Below are positions 7,152-13,347 of a DNA stretch of 21,121 nucleotides, piece by piece (the stretch's first letter is position 1; each line of letters begins with the position of its first letter). A program made the translations under genes and the position numbers. This stretch comes from a virus. A model generated the notes under the pieces. It saw only the letters and a program-made list of their open reading frames with translations, did no database searches and was not told the DNA's origin. Where the stretch lies: IMG/VR virus record IMGVR_UViG_3300025669_000226, positions 1 through 21,121 of that record; one strand, written 5' to 3'.

Positions 7152-8992
7152 TAAAATTGACTTCCAGCCATTCCACCACTCATCCCAGCTTGGCTAGGTG
7201 CTGGTGGTTGCATCCCACCTTGAGCGGGGGAGGACGGAGCTGACTCTGCACTTTGTTGTGCTGGGATCAGCTCTCCACCTTCGTCAATACTATATTGTTC
7301 CCCCGTTTGTGGATTAACTAACATTGTACCTGGAGCTATCTCCATTTCTTTAATGTATCTATCTGGATTGGCTATCTCAAAGCCTTTGCGTAACATATCT
7401 TTAAAAATAACTTTGCGATCAATTAGTGGATCATCTTTAACCTTATCGTAGAGGCTAATCATTTGCTCTCTCACCACATCTTTATTGACCGAGACTGACT
7501 CAGCATCAATGATAATATCTCTATCAAAGTCAATGTCAGCAAGGTCATCTCTTGTGACTGTGACATCCTCACTGTTGCCATCCTCGTCAGTTAAAGTAAT
7601 AACCTTCTCGCTATCCCAATTATCTTGACATTGCTTAAACAACTCAATCAAACAAGAGCGGTAGAACTTCATAAATATTCTCTTAGCCTGTTTCATTCTT
7701 CTAGCTGAGGCTTCGGCAAATATTGTTTGACCAGTGGCAGTATCAACAGTGGAGGTTTCCTGTGCTCCACTTGAAATGTCCATTAAGCCAAATGCTGCTT
7801 GAGCATCGCTCTCAGCTGATTGCTCTGCCTCACTGACCACTCCACTGAGGTTTCCTGGTTGAAGGACTCCTGGAGCATCAGTCTCATAAGTTAAGACAAT
7901 ATTTTCACGTGGGTCTTTTAATTTGTTTGGATCAATCTTATTCTTACCATCATTCTTGACAGTGTACTTAGGATAAGCAGCGATGTCAGCTAACCTAATG
8001 CGCTGACCAACTCTAGCTGACTTCTCTCGTTGAAATGGAGCTCCAATCTTACCGTAGCCATAGCCAAAGAAATCATTTGGATTAGCGTACCAGCGACAGA
8101 GTTTGTAGTTCTTTCTATTTTTCTTTTCAGTATAAAGAATCTTGTTAGGAGTAAAGATAATCAAAAAGTCATTATCCTCAGAATAGTTGTCAATATCCTC
8201 AGCATTATCTTCTGGAATTGAACCAACGTAAAAGTAGACTTTAGTTTTCTCCAAATCCTTCTTAACGTTTCCTGACTCTCCGCCAGTCGCATATTCTTCT
8301 TCATAGTTAGCTGACACTTCCTCACCATAAAACTTTTTAATATCCTTGATGTTTAGTGCATCCCACCAAACTTTGTAATCAACACCCTTAGCATCAATAT
8401 CAAACTCACTAGCTGGAGAGAAATAGGTTTTAATTGGATTATCAACGTCAATGGTTGGGTCATCATAAGTGTATCGCTCCTCAACGACTTCGTTCCCCTC
8501 CTCATCAAGCATCACCTCACCGTTGTCATAAATCTTTTGTTCCTCAGTTGTGGTTTTGTAGTCAATCGTTGCAGACACAAAGCCTGACAAAATGAACCAG
8601 TGAGCTGCTGTCCAGGTGAAAGTTTCTAAATCTAGTTTATCTTTTAAATACTCGTAAGTGGCATTGATCTTCATTGACTTATTATCATCATCAGAGCCTC
8701 TGCCCTTGATGATTAAGTCTGGTAGCCTGTCAAACAGGGAAGCTTTAGCAGCCTCAGTGTTGGTAAAAACCATCGGGATGACATAGTCATAACGGTGATT
8801 GATGGCGGCACTTAACTTATTTGCAGATTTAGAACCAAGAATATCGTTAACTCCAGGCATCTTAGCCTCGTAAGCTTCCATATCTCTCTTGACCTGATGA
8901 ATAAAACCATCAGAGGTGAACTTCTCAGCTCGATCCCTTCTGCTATTCAGCAAGCTTAGTAAACCTGTTTGGTCGGAATTGTTGTCGTTCAT
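7151..8992 (-). CDS. Portal protein
   Basis: The 613-residue protein lies downstream of the terminase genes and upstream of the scaffold and capsid genes, the canonical portal slot. The N-terminus (SRRDRAEKFTSDGFIHQVKRDMEAYEAKMPG) and the VIPMVFTNTEAAKASLFDRLPDL region match portals of podophage-type heads. A stem/crown section follows with ANPNDFFGYGYGKIGAPFQ, and a helical SARRMKQAKRIFMKFYRSCLIELFKQC is probably the crown or stem helix. The last ~45 residues are Gly/Pro/Gln/Met-rich and probably disordered. It forms the dodecameric DNA gate at one capsid vertex. ATG 8992 lacks a good ribosome site and follows the previous stop by two bases, suggesting re-initiation. Confidence 0.83.
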   Translation of the reverse strand: MNDNNSDQTGLLSLLNSRRDRAEKFTSDGFIHQVKRDMEAYEAKMPGVNDILGSKSANKLSAAINHRYDYVIPMVFTNTEAAKASLFDRLPDLIIKGRGSDDDNKSMKINATYEYLKDKLDLETFTWTAAHWFILSGFVSATIDYKTTTEEQKIYDNGEVMLDEEGNEVVEERYTYDDPTIDVDNPIKTYFSPASEFDIDAKGVDYKVWWDALNIKDIKKFYGEEVSANYEEEYATGGESGNVKKDLEKTKVYFYVGSIPEDNAEDIDNYSEDNDFLIIFTPNKILYTEKKNRKNYKLCRWYANPNDFFGYGYGKIGAPFQREKSARVGQRIRLADIAAYPKYTVKNDGKNKIDPNKLKDPRENIVLTYETDAPGVLQPGNLSGVVSEAEQSAESDAQAAFGLMDISSGAQETSTVDTATGQTIFAEASARRMKQAKRIFMKFYRSCLIELFKQCQDNWDSEKVITLTDEDGNSEDVTVTRDDLADIDFDRDIIIDAESVSVNKDVVREQMISLYDKVKDDPLIDRKVIFKDMLRKGFEIANPDRYIKEMEIAPGTMLVNPQTGEQYSIDEGGELIPAQQSAESAPSSPAQGGMQPPAPSQAGMSGGMAGSQF

Positions 8993-8994
8993 AA

Positions 8995-9282
8995 TTATAG
9001 TTTATCAATAGTTTTTACTAATCGTTTACTTTTGGCATCTTTGTAAATGATACTTTTAATAACTTTTATTTTTGACCAGATTGTTGCCTTAGACAAACCT
9101 AAAGCTTTCTCAGCACTTCTCCTAGTGTTTTTAGCCTCAAAAACATAGCAAAGCAAGAACTTATCAACTGGATCAGGAAGTAACTCGTAAAAGTGAACGG
9201 TATCAAGTGGCTCATCACTGCCAGTGGTCAAATATCTAAACAGCTCTATCTCCTCTGGCGTACAATCATTTGGCAGTCTCAT
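8995..9282 (-). CDS. Small helix-turn-helix protein (sigma-region-4-like)
   Basis: The 95-residue protein has a C-terminal HTH-like stretch, RRSAEKALGLSKATIWSKIKVIKSII, with the spacing of sigma-70 region 4 or a recognition-helix HTH. The N-terminal half (TPEEIELFRYLT...LLPDPVDKFLLCYVFEA) looks helical. It sits between terminase and portal with a strong AAAGGAG site before ATG 9282, and overlaps the upstream gene end by 17 bases. It may be a late-gene regulator or a packaging accessory DNA-binding protein. The HTH is visible but the role is inference. Confidence 0.6.
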   Translation of the reverse strand: MRLPNDCTPEEIELFRYLTTGSDEPLDTVHFYELLPDPVDKFLLCYVFEAKNTRRSAEKALGLSKATIWSKIKVIKSIIYKDAKSKRLVKTIDKL

Positions 9283-9721
9283 CTATCTCCTTTATGAGTT
9301 GCTTGACCTCAGGTGGAGCACTATTGACCACACTGTCGATCTTCTCTTGCTCTTTTCTCTCCTCAGCCTTGCGAAACTCCTCACGAATAATATATTCATT
9401 TTTATCAAAGAAAATTTCTTCACTCTCAAACATTTTAGTCAGATTATTTAAAAATAACAACTCAACCTCCGCTGGTGTCCTTGCTATCTGAAATGAACAG
9501 ACAAACTCGTTGTCAAAGTAAATAGAGTACCAACGAGACTCTTTGTCGCTCTCCTGGTTAGCCATATCAATATGATTAACGCTCCACTTCTCAAGATCAC
9601 CCTCAACTCTGCAACGCTTCTTGAAGTTCACTAGGTTTAGATCAAAATGACTCTGCAATCTATTTTCAATGAAGCCTGCTAGCTGCTTCTTCTCTTTAGC
9701 AATTCGTTTAAGGTCTAGCAT
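9266..9721 (-). CDS. Unknown charged protein between terminase and portal
   Basis: This is a 151-residue charged protein. The N-terminal half has helices (KRIAKEKKQLAGFIENRLQSHF). A central beta-like part (KESRWYSIYFDNEFVCSFQIA) is followed by a Glu-rich C-terminal helix (KNEYIIREEFRKAEERKEQEKID). I recognise no family. ATG 9721 follows the large terminase stop almost directly, and the 3' end overlaps the HTH gene. A DNA-packaging or head accessory role is possible from position only. Confidence 0.55.
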   Translation of the reverse strand: MLDLKRIAKEKKQLAGFIENRLQSHFDLNLVNFKKRCRVEGDLEKWSVNHIDMANQESDKESRWYSIYFDNEFVCSFQIARTPAEVELLFLNNLTKMFESEEIFFDKNEYIIREEFRKAEERKEQEKIDSVVNSAPPEVKQLIKEIDETAK

Positions 9722-9722
9722 A

Positions 9723-11045
9723 TTACATCCAAGAGAGAGCTTCTCTCGCTTTCTGGCTGTTGCCGATAATATCTAAAAGCTCCTGGCTTGAGTTGTGCTT
9801 CTTAATGCCAGTCATCTCTTGATCTGGTGGATTGTAGTTCCAACACCAATACTCAAACGCTCTAGCTCCGTGACTCCACTGGTCGTGAATTGGTCGCTCG
9901 TTTGATTGATTTCTAATATCAGACTTAATCTCTGGATAGTGATAGTTAAGGATGATGTCCTTAAACCTTGATGATTTGTGGTTGATAAACAGGTGAGCAA
10001 TCTTAGCGTGGGCTGCTCTAATTTGAGCTGGGATGTTAGGGATGTGAGCTGATTTGATGTAGTAGCCAGCTTCTCTCAACATCATTATTGGGCTCTTGCC
10101 ACTAGTTAAGTCAGTCGCTCTGCCTGCAATATCTCCAGCACAGAACTCTGGAGTTTTGTAAGGCTTAGCCTTTAGCACCTGAATGAAATGATTGATGTCG
10201 GTGTTACTCGCCTCATAATAATCGATTATTCTTGTCTCACTGCCTTTAGGTTGTATCCAAATGATTGCTGTTGGGTCATTAACTCCAAAGTCAAAGCTTA
10301 AATGCAGTGGCAAGTTCTCGTCATAGTCAAACTTCTTGTAGTTATCAACCGACCACTCCTTATAAACTGTACCGCTCGGTCTAGTGAACTCAGCCAAGTG
10401 CTCCTGATTAAAGTAATCAAGCTTGCCTTCTTTTACTGCTCGATCGTAAACTTCTTGCATCTTAGCCACAGAGGTGTAGCTTGACAGCACATCAACCACT
10501 TTCCCTCCGAGTATTCTGCAAGATGGAAACTTAAACTTCCTAAAACCATTATCCTCAATATACTTAAAGTAAAAATCATTCCCTAAACCTTTTGGGCTTC
10601 CCAAGAACCACATCTGCCCATTGGTGGTAGCAAGCATTGGCTCAAGAACCTTCTCAAATACTCCGTCTCTGAAATCAGCGTACTCATCCAAGACCATAAA
10701 GTGAACCGCTGCACCTCTAAGTTTCTCAGCGTTCTCGACACCAATTAGCTCAATTTTTGATCCATTAACTAGCACCACCGCTAAGTCTGTTTTGTTAGCT
10801 TCTTTTATTAACTCTTTTGGTATAAATCCAAGTAAAACATCCCAAACATTGCGTTTTGCCTGACGATAATCGTTAGTAATGTACCAATTCCGACTGCCTT
10901 TAATCAAGACAGCTCGCTTAATTAGCTCATTAACAGCACAAACAGTCTTACCAATCTGACGTCCAGTGACAGCAACAAGAGAAGTGTTACAGTTGTGAAG
11001 CTGTCGTTGATGAGCTTGAGGTAAGTAATCAATCTCAATCTTCAT
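9723..11045 (-). CDS. terL: Terminase large subunit (packaging ATPase/nuclease)
   Basis: The 440-residue packaging motor carries both expected domains. ATPase: Walker A GRQIGKT (28-34), Walker B VHFMVLDEYAD with D120/E121, and coupling motif LGSPKG (148-153). RNase-H-like nuclease: FDFGVNDP with D252, GDIAGRA with D305, and the C-terminal IHDQWSHGARAFEYW region with D388/H392 as the third acidic site. It translocates DNA through the portal and cuts the concatemer. The start ATG overlaps the small subunit by 11 bases, as is usual for this pair. All key residues are present. Confidence 0.93.
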   Translation of the reverse strand: MKIEIDYLPQAHQRQLHNCNTSLVAVTGRQIGKTVCAVNELIKRAVLIKGSRNWYITNDYRQAKRNVWDVLLGFIPKELIKEANKTDLAVVLVNGSKIELIGVENAEKLRGAAVHFMVLDEYADFRDGVFEKVLEPMLATTNGQMWFLGSPKGLGNDFYFKYIEDNGFRKFKFPSCRILGGKVVDVLSSYTSVAKMQEVYDRAVKEGKLDYFNQEHLAEFTRPSGTVYKEWSVDNYKKFDYDENLPLHLSFDFGVNDPTAIIWIQPKGSETRIIDYYEASNTDINHFIQVLKAKPYKTPEFCAGDIAGRATDLTSGKSPIMMLREAGYYIKSAHIPNIPAQIRAAHAKIAHLFINHKSSRFKDIILNYHYPEIKSDIRNQSNERPIHDQWSHGARAFEYWCWNYNPPDQEMTGIKKHNSSQELLDIIGNSQKAREALSWM

Positions 11046-11421
11046 TACGCCAGTTCACCTCGATAGATGCGCCATCTTTACCAGTGACCTCACTTCGCTT
11101 TGAATAGCCTTTGTCTTTTCCAATAGTTTCAGCCACAAACTTTGCAGTATCTTGTTTAATTTTTAAAAGTCCACTGTCTTTTTTAGTATTCATTGTTAAA
11201 CATTCATCAAAAACTTTCTCAGCTTTTGCTAATCTGTCGTTCTTTCCCATCGCTTCCCCTAGCCATCGCGGCATCAGAGTGGTTATGTTTTCAGCATACT
11301 TTCGCTCAAATCCTGCCTTCAAAGCTGACTGTAACGCATTAGAATAAGTCTTACTCTTTGTATTTAAGTAATATTCTAAAAATCTAATCTGCCTGTCATC
11401 TAAATTTTGTTTACCTGCCAT
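11035..11421 (-). CDS. terS: Terminase small subunit
   Basis: The 128-residue protein starts with DDRQIRFLEYYLNTKSKTYSNALQSALKAGF and KYAENITTL, the Terminase_2-like helix-turn-helix that recognises the packaging site. The central helices (KAEKVFDECLTM...LLKIKQDTAKFVAETIGKDKGYSKRSEVTG) match the family's oligomerisation region and the typical KxGYSKRSE ending. It sits directly before the large subunit, overlapping it. The start ATG overlaps the upstream stop (TAATG), with GGATGA as a weak ribosome site. Confidence 0.86.
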   Translation of the reverse strand: MAGKQNLDDRQIRFLEYYLNTKSKTYSNALQSALKAGFERKYAENITTLMPRWLGEAMGKNDRLAKAEKVFDECLTMNTKKDSGLLKIKQDTAKFVAETIGKDKGYSKRSEVTGKDGASIEVNWRNED

Positions 11422-11681
11422 TATTTCATCCCTTTAACAACGTACTCACTACTTTTCCCTGGAACTTTTTTCCTAGTTATAAAACCATATTCTTCAAGCT
11501 TTTTAAATGACCTCCGAAACTCTTTTTCATTCATTTCCACATCAGAAAGTATCCTGCCAAGCGACAGGTTTTTAATAGAATTAAACTCATACATCTTGAA
11601 AATTCGGTATATCTTAACCGAGAGGGGATCAATCTTACCTTCTGAAATTAAACTAAATAGCAACGGAGGTATTATAATCAT
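11421..11681 (-). CDS. Winged-helix-like small DNA-binding protein
   Basis: The protein (86 residues from ATG 11681; 92 if GTG 11699 is used) has a segment LSVKIYRIFKMYEF...NEKEFRRSFKKLEEYGFITRKKVPGKSSEYVV. That is the helix-helix-recognition-helix then wing pattern of a winged HTH. I prefer ATG 11681, because the six extra GTG-led residues (MCYCNC) are odd, but neither start has a good ribosome site. It precedes terminase and could be a late-operon regulator. The opposite-strand frame over the same bases looks non-coding. Confidence 0.55.
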   Translation of the reverse strand: MIIIPPLLFSLISEGKIDPLSVKIYRIFKMYEFNSIKNLSLGRILSDVEMNEKEFRRSFKKLEEYGFITRKKVPGKSSEYVVKGMK

Positions 11682-11706
11682 ACAATTACAATAACACACC
11701 GTTTTG

Positions 11707-11901
11707 CTATTTACAAGAATTTATTTTTTTCTTCAAATTTGAAATGAGATCGTCAACCTTATTGTTGAACTCACCAACGTCTTTGTTCATTGCAGCAAAA
11801 GGACCTTGATTTTTATAGTTCTCAGAGCACATCTCTTCGTGCGCAACATCTGTGTCCTGGTCATAAAGCTCACCACAATACTTACATCTAGATACTGACA
11901 T
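11707..11901 (-). CDS. Small C2HC zinc-knuckle protein
   Basis: The 64-residue protein starts with CKYCGELYDQDTDVAHEEMC: Cys6, Cys9, His20, Cys24, a C-x2-C-x10-H-x3-C zinc finger. The C-terminal half is helical and charged (EFNNKVDDLISNLKKKI). ATG 11901 has a GGAGG ribosome site inside the end of the preceding small ORF, with a 14-base overlap. A nucleic acid or protein adaptor role is suggested by the finger only. Confidence 0.68.
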   Translation of the reverse strand: MSVSRCKYCGELYDQDTDVAHEEMCSENYKNQGPFAAMNKDVGEFNNKVDDLISNLKKKINSCK

Positions 11902-12058
11902 TTCGATCCTCCGTTCTTATATAATCAATTAGTAAATCTTTAGCGTTATCAATACAGTTGCAAGCATCAGTGAGGTTGCCAAGCTCAGGGTTTTGCTCAC
12001 GATAAAGCTCCTCAATTAGTTCTGATAGCACATCGGCTTGATCTTTAGTTAAAGTCAT
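11888..12058 (-). CDS. Small acidic helical protein (56 aa), unknown
   Basis: ATG 12058 opens a 56-residue frame (MTLTKDQADVLSELIEELYRE...) with a good GAGAGGAG ribosome site about 8-10 bases upstream. It overlaps the preceding ORF by 14 bases and the following zinc-knuckle ORF by 14 bases. The product is acidic and probably helical, with two Cys in the DACNCID part. The overlaps, ribosome site and shared direction support a real gene. The function is unknown. Confidence 0.6.
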   Translation of the reverse strand: MTLTKDQADVLSELIEELYREQNPELGNLTDACNCIDNAKDLLIDYIRTEDRNVSI

Positions 12059-12215
12059 AGCCACACTCCTCTCTCAACTCAATTTGGTTTTCTAATTCAG
12101 TGTCGTTATCAAAATCGTCACTGTCATCAAAGAGGGCATCATCACCCATCTCTAAGGTTTGCTCAGCACAAACCTTAATAGCTTCTTGTTCTTCAAATCC
12201 TGTAAGTCCAAACAT
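12045..12215 (-). CDS. First ORF of late operon, very acidic (56 aa)
   Basis: ATG 12215 opens a 56-residue frame (MFGLTGFEEQEAIKVCAEQ...) that becomes strongly acidic (DDALFDDSDDFDNDTELE). An AAGGGA ribosome site precedes it, and the late promoter lies about 27 bases upstream. It is the same length as the next ORF, but I see no sequence similarity between them. The acidic composition could mimic DNA or bind a basic protein, but this is speculation. Confidence 0.58.
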   Translation of the reverse strand: MFGLTGFEEQEAIKVCAEQTLEMGDDALFDDSDDFDNDTELENQIELREECGYDFN

Positions 12216-12241
12216 ATTTCCCTTTCTTTTATATTAAGGGT

Positions 12242-12271
12242 ATTCTAACAAACAATATGTATATCTGTCAA
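12242..12271 (-). promoter_or_regulatory. Leftward late-operon promoter
   Basis: On the minus strand TTGACA (12271-12266) and TAGAAT (12247-12242) are separated by 18 bp, giving a start near 12235 and a ~20-nt leader with a ribosome site. The -35 lies in the extended box ACCTATTGACAGATA, shared almost exactly with the lysozyme promoter at 17730. A dyad ACTCAA-GAG-TTGAGT (12282-12296) lies ~10 bp upstream. Confidence 0.78.
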
Positions 12272-12283
12272 TAGGTAATTTAC

Positions 12284-12664
12284 TCAAGAGTTGAGTTTTA
12301 GGTAGTGCTGATATTTCTCCATCAAATCAACCACAGAATATGATTTCTTTTCAGCCTTATAAGCTTTTGCTTTCTCTAAAACCATTCTATAACGATCTGG
12401 GTACATCTCTTGAAACTTGATGGCTGCCTCCAGCGGGTTTTTATGCCAAAACCTGAGATGATCGGTTGAGCACAAACATTTTAAGTTCCACTCCTCAAAC
12501 TCGTAGCCAGGATAAGCTATTGATGACTTTGGGAGGATATGACTACAATGGCAGTCGCTTTTGTAACACTTTTTACCACAAAGCTGACAAATATGACCGT
12601 CACGGTTCTTTATATAGATAGCGATTTGTTTCCACAGTTTGTTTTTTAAAGCTGTTTTAGTCAC
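12284..12664 (-). CDS. HNH endonuclease
   Basis: Using GTG 12664, the product has 126 residues. ICQLCGKKCYKSDCHCSHILPKS provides the Cys pairs and the catalytic-region His, and WNLKCLCSTDHLRFWHKNP provides the N/H part of the HNH beta-beta-alpha metal fold. HNH proteins beside terminase genes often nick DNA to help packaging, although a homing nuclease is an alternative. A longer TTG 12700 start is rejected because that TTG is the first base of a -35 box. The GTG falls at the predicted transcription start, so the mRNA is probably leaderless. Confidence 0.78.
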   Translation of the reverse strand: MTKTALKNKLWKQIAIYIKNRDGHICQLCGKKCYKSDCHCSHILPKSSIAYPGYEFEEWNLKCLCSTDHLRFWHKNPLEAAIKFQEMYPDRYRMVLEKAKAYKAEKKSYSVVDLMEKYQHYLKLNS

Positions 12665-12670
12665 CAATCC

Positions 12671-12700
12671 ATAATCGCACACTAGAACAAGCCTTGTCAA
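12671..12700 (-). promoter_or_regulatory. Leaderless promoter of the HNH gene
   Basis: Minus-strand TTGACA (12700-12695), 18-bp spacer, GATTAT (12676-12671). The predicted +1 is 12664, which is the G of the GTG start. The extended -35 is CACCTATTGACA, matching other promoters here. Confidence 0.6.
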
Positions 12701-12718
12701 TAGGTGAGCAAGCTTTCA

Positions 12719-13065
12719 AAAAGCCTATGCACAAACCACCAAAAAGCCTATGTAATAGTGCATAGGGTTCAAAGCCTATGCAAAGCCTATGCACAAAGCC
12801 TATGCCTAACTGATGTATCAATCCTTTTGCCACAATGAAAAGTACCTTGTCAATAACGTACTCAAAAAGCCTATGCCTAAGGGATATATCAATCCTTTTG
12901 CCTCAAATTACATAGGCTTTGCTAAAAAACAGCTAAAACTATTTGTATTTATATTTTATTTTTTTCCTTATTGAGGAAATAAAAAAAAAAGAAAAAATAA
13001 AAATGAAAAATAAAAAAAAAATAATAAAATTTTAAAGTTTTGAATTTTTTACAAAAGCCTATGCA
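12719..13065. repeat. Iteron cluster AAGCCTATG, candidate replication origin
   Basis: Core AAGCCTATG occurs in direct orientation at 12721, 12744, 12772, 12783, 12796, 12867 and 13055, and inverted at 12911-12919. There is an inverted one-mismatch copy at 12761-12769. Two cores sit in a ~40-bp direct repeat (12795-12834 and 12866-12905, 71-bp period), each followed by ATATC/TGTATC-AATCCTTTTGCC-like sequence. TTGTCAATA also recurs at about 12695, 12848 and 13077. Iterons, an adjacent A/T tract and the primase-helicase gene next door fit an origin where the encoded initiator or helicase loads. No known origin was matched. Confidence 0.7.
12936..13052. other. A/T-rich tract, possible DNA unwinding element
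   Basis: About 115 bases are nearly free of G/C, with long A runs on the + strand (12981-13030). A small dyad TTTCCT-TATTG-AGGAAA lies at 12963-12979. The tract sits between the iterons and the rightward promoter and has no open frame. It is probably the melting site of the origin. Confidence 0.55.
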
Positions 13066-13097
13066 CTTTGGTTTTTTGTCAATAACAAAAACTACTG

Positions 13098-13134
13098 TTG
13101 ACACGTAATTAAAAAAGAGTTAGATTGGTATAAG
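13098..13134 (+). promoter_or_regulatory. Rightward replication-operon promoter
   Basis: An extended -10 TGGTATAAG (13126-13134) would start RNA near 13141. A consensus TTGACA (13098-13103) is present but 25 bp away from that box. With TTAGAT (13120-13125) it would give a 16-bp spacer. Either way transcription enters the structured leader before the primase-helicase. Confidence 0.55.
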
Positions 13135-13140
13135 AGATAA

Positions 13141-13333
13141 AGAAAAATCTATAAAACTCGCCCCGAAAGGGTTTAACTGCGTCAAGGAGAGGAATTAACC
13201 TCTCACTCGGAGGGCAAACCGAGCGTTATGATATAATTAGCGAGAATAAGAAATCTGTTTTCGCTTAGCAAGGGTAAATCTTTGCTCAAAGTCTAATTAT
13301 ATTAGCCTTTGTTAAGTGAAAACAGATTTTTTT
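13141..13333 (+). ncRNA. Candidate structured leader RNA/attenuator of the primase-helicase
   Basis: About 190 nt fold into a compact set of helices. P1 CTCGC/GCGAG (13157-13161 with 13240-13244) closes a junction holding three hairpins: CCC-GAAA-GGG (13162-13171), GAGAGG/CCTCTC (13187-13204) and CTCGG/CCGAG (13206-13223). A long terminator hairpin follows (13251-13329). TATAATTAG (13232-13240) is complementary to CTAATTATA (13293-13301) in the terminator loop, so it could form a pseudoknot or antiterminator. It matches no RNA class I know. It could be a cis-regulator, or a stand-alone ~190-nt or (from extended -10 TGATATAAT at 13229) ~90-nt RNA. Confidence 0.55.
13251..13333 (+). terminator. 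Long-stem terminator before the primase-helicase
   Basis: Arms 13251-13273 and 13306-13329 pair over about 23 bp (outer part AAATCTGTTTTC/GAAAACAGATTT, inner part CTTAGCAAGG/CCTTTGTTAAG with G-U pairs). They are followed by T to 13333. The G-U pairs favour the rightward RNA. The ribosome site (GAAAGG, 13339-13344) comes just after it, as in attenuators. Confidence 0.75.
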
Positions 13334-13347
13334 CTCTGAAAGGTCAA

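Noticed and set aside
11407-11694. Rightward frame opposite the winged-helix gene
   Set aside because: Leu/Ser/Phe-rich antisense composition, no ribosome site, and it runs against the coupled late operon.
12665-12700. TTG 12700 as start of the HNH gene
   Set aside because: The TTG is the first part of the TTGACA -35 box; GTG 12664 falls at the predicted +1.
12719-12922. CRISPR-like repeat array
   Set aside because: Repeats are only 9-12 bases, unevenly spaced and in both orientations, which fits iterons.
12845-13085. TATTGACA on the minus strand at about 12850 and 13080 as further promoters
   Set aside because: No acceptable -10 at 16-19 bp from either; more likely repeats of the origin.
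13309-13347. Upstream TTG start of the primase-helicase frame
   Set aside because: It lies within the terminator arm, has no ribosome site, and ATG 13348 has GAAAGG at proper spacing.
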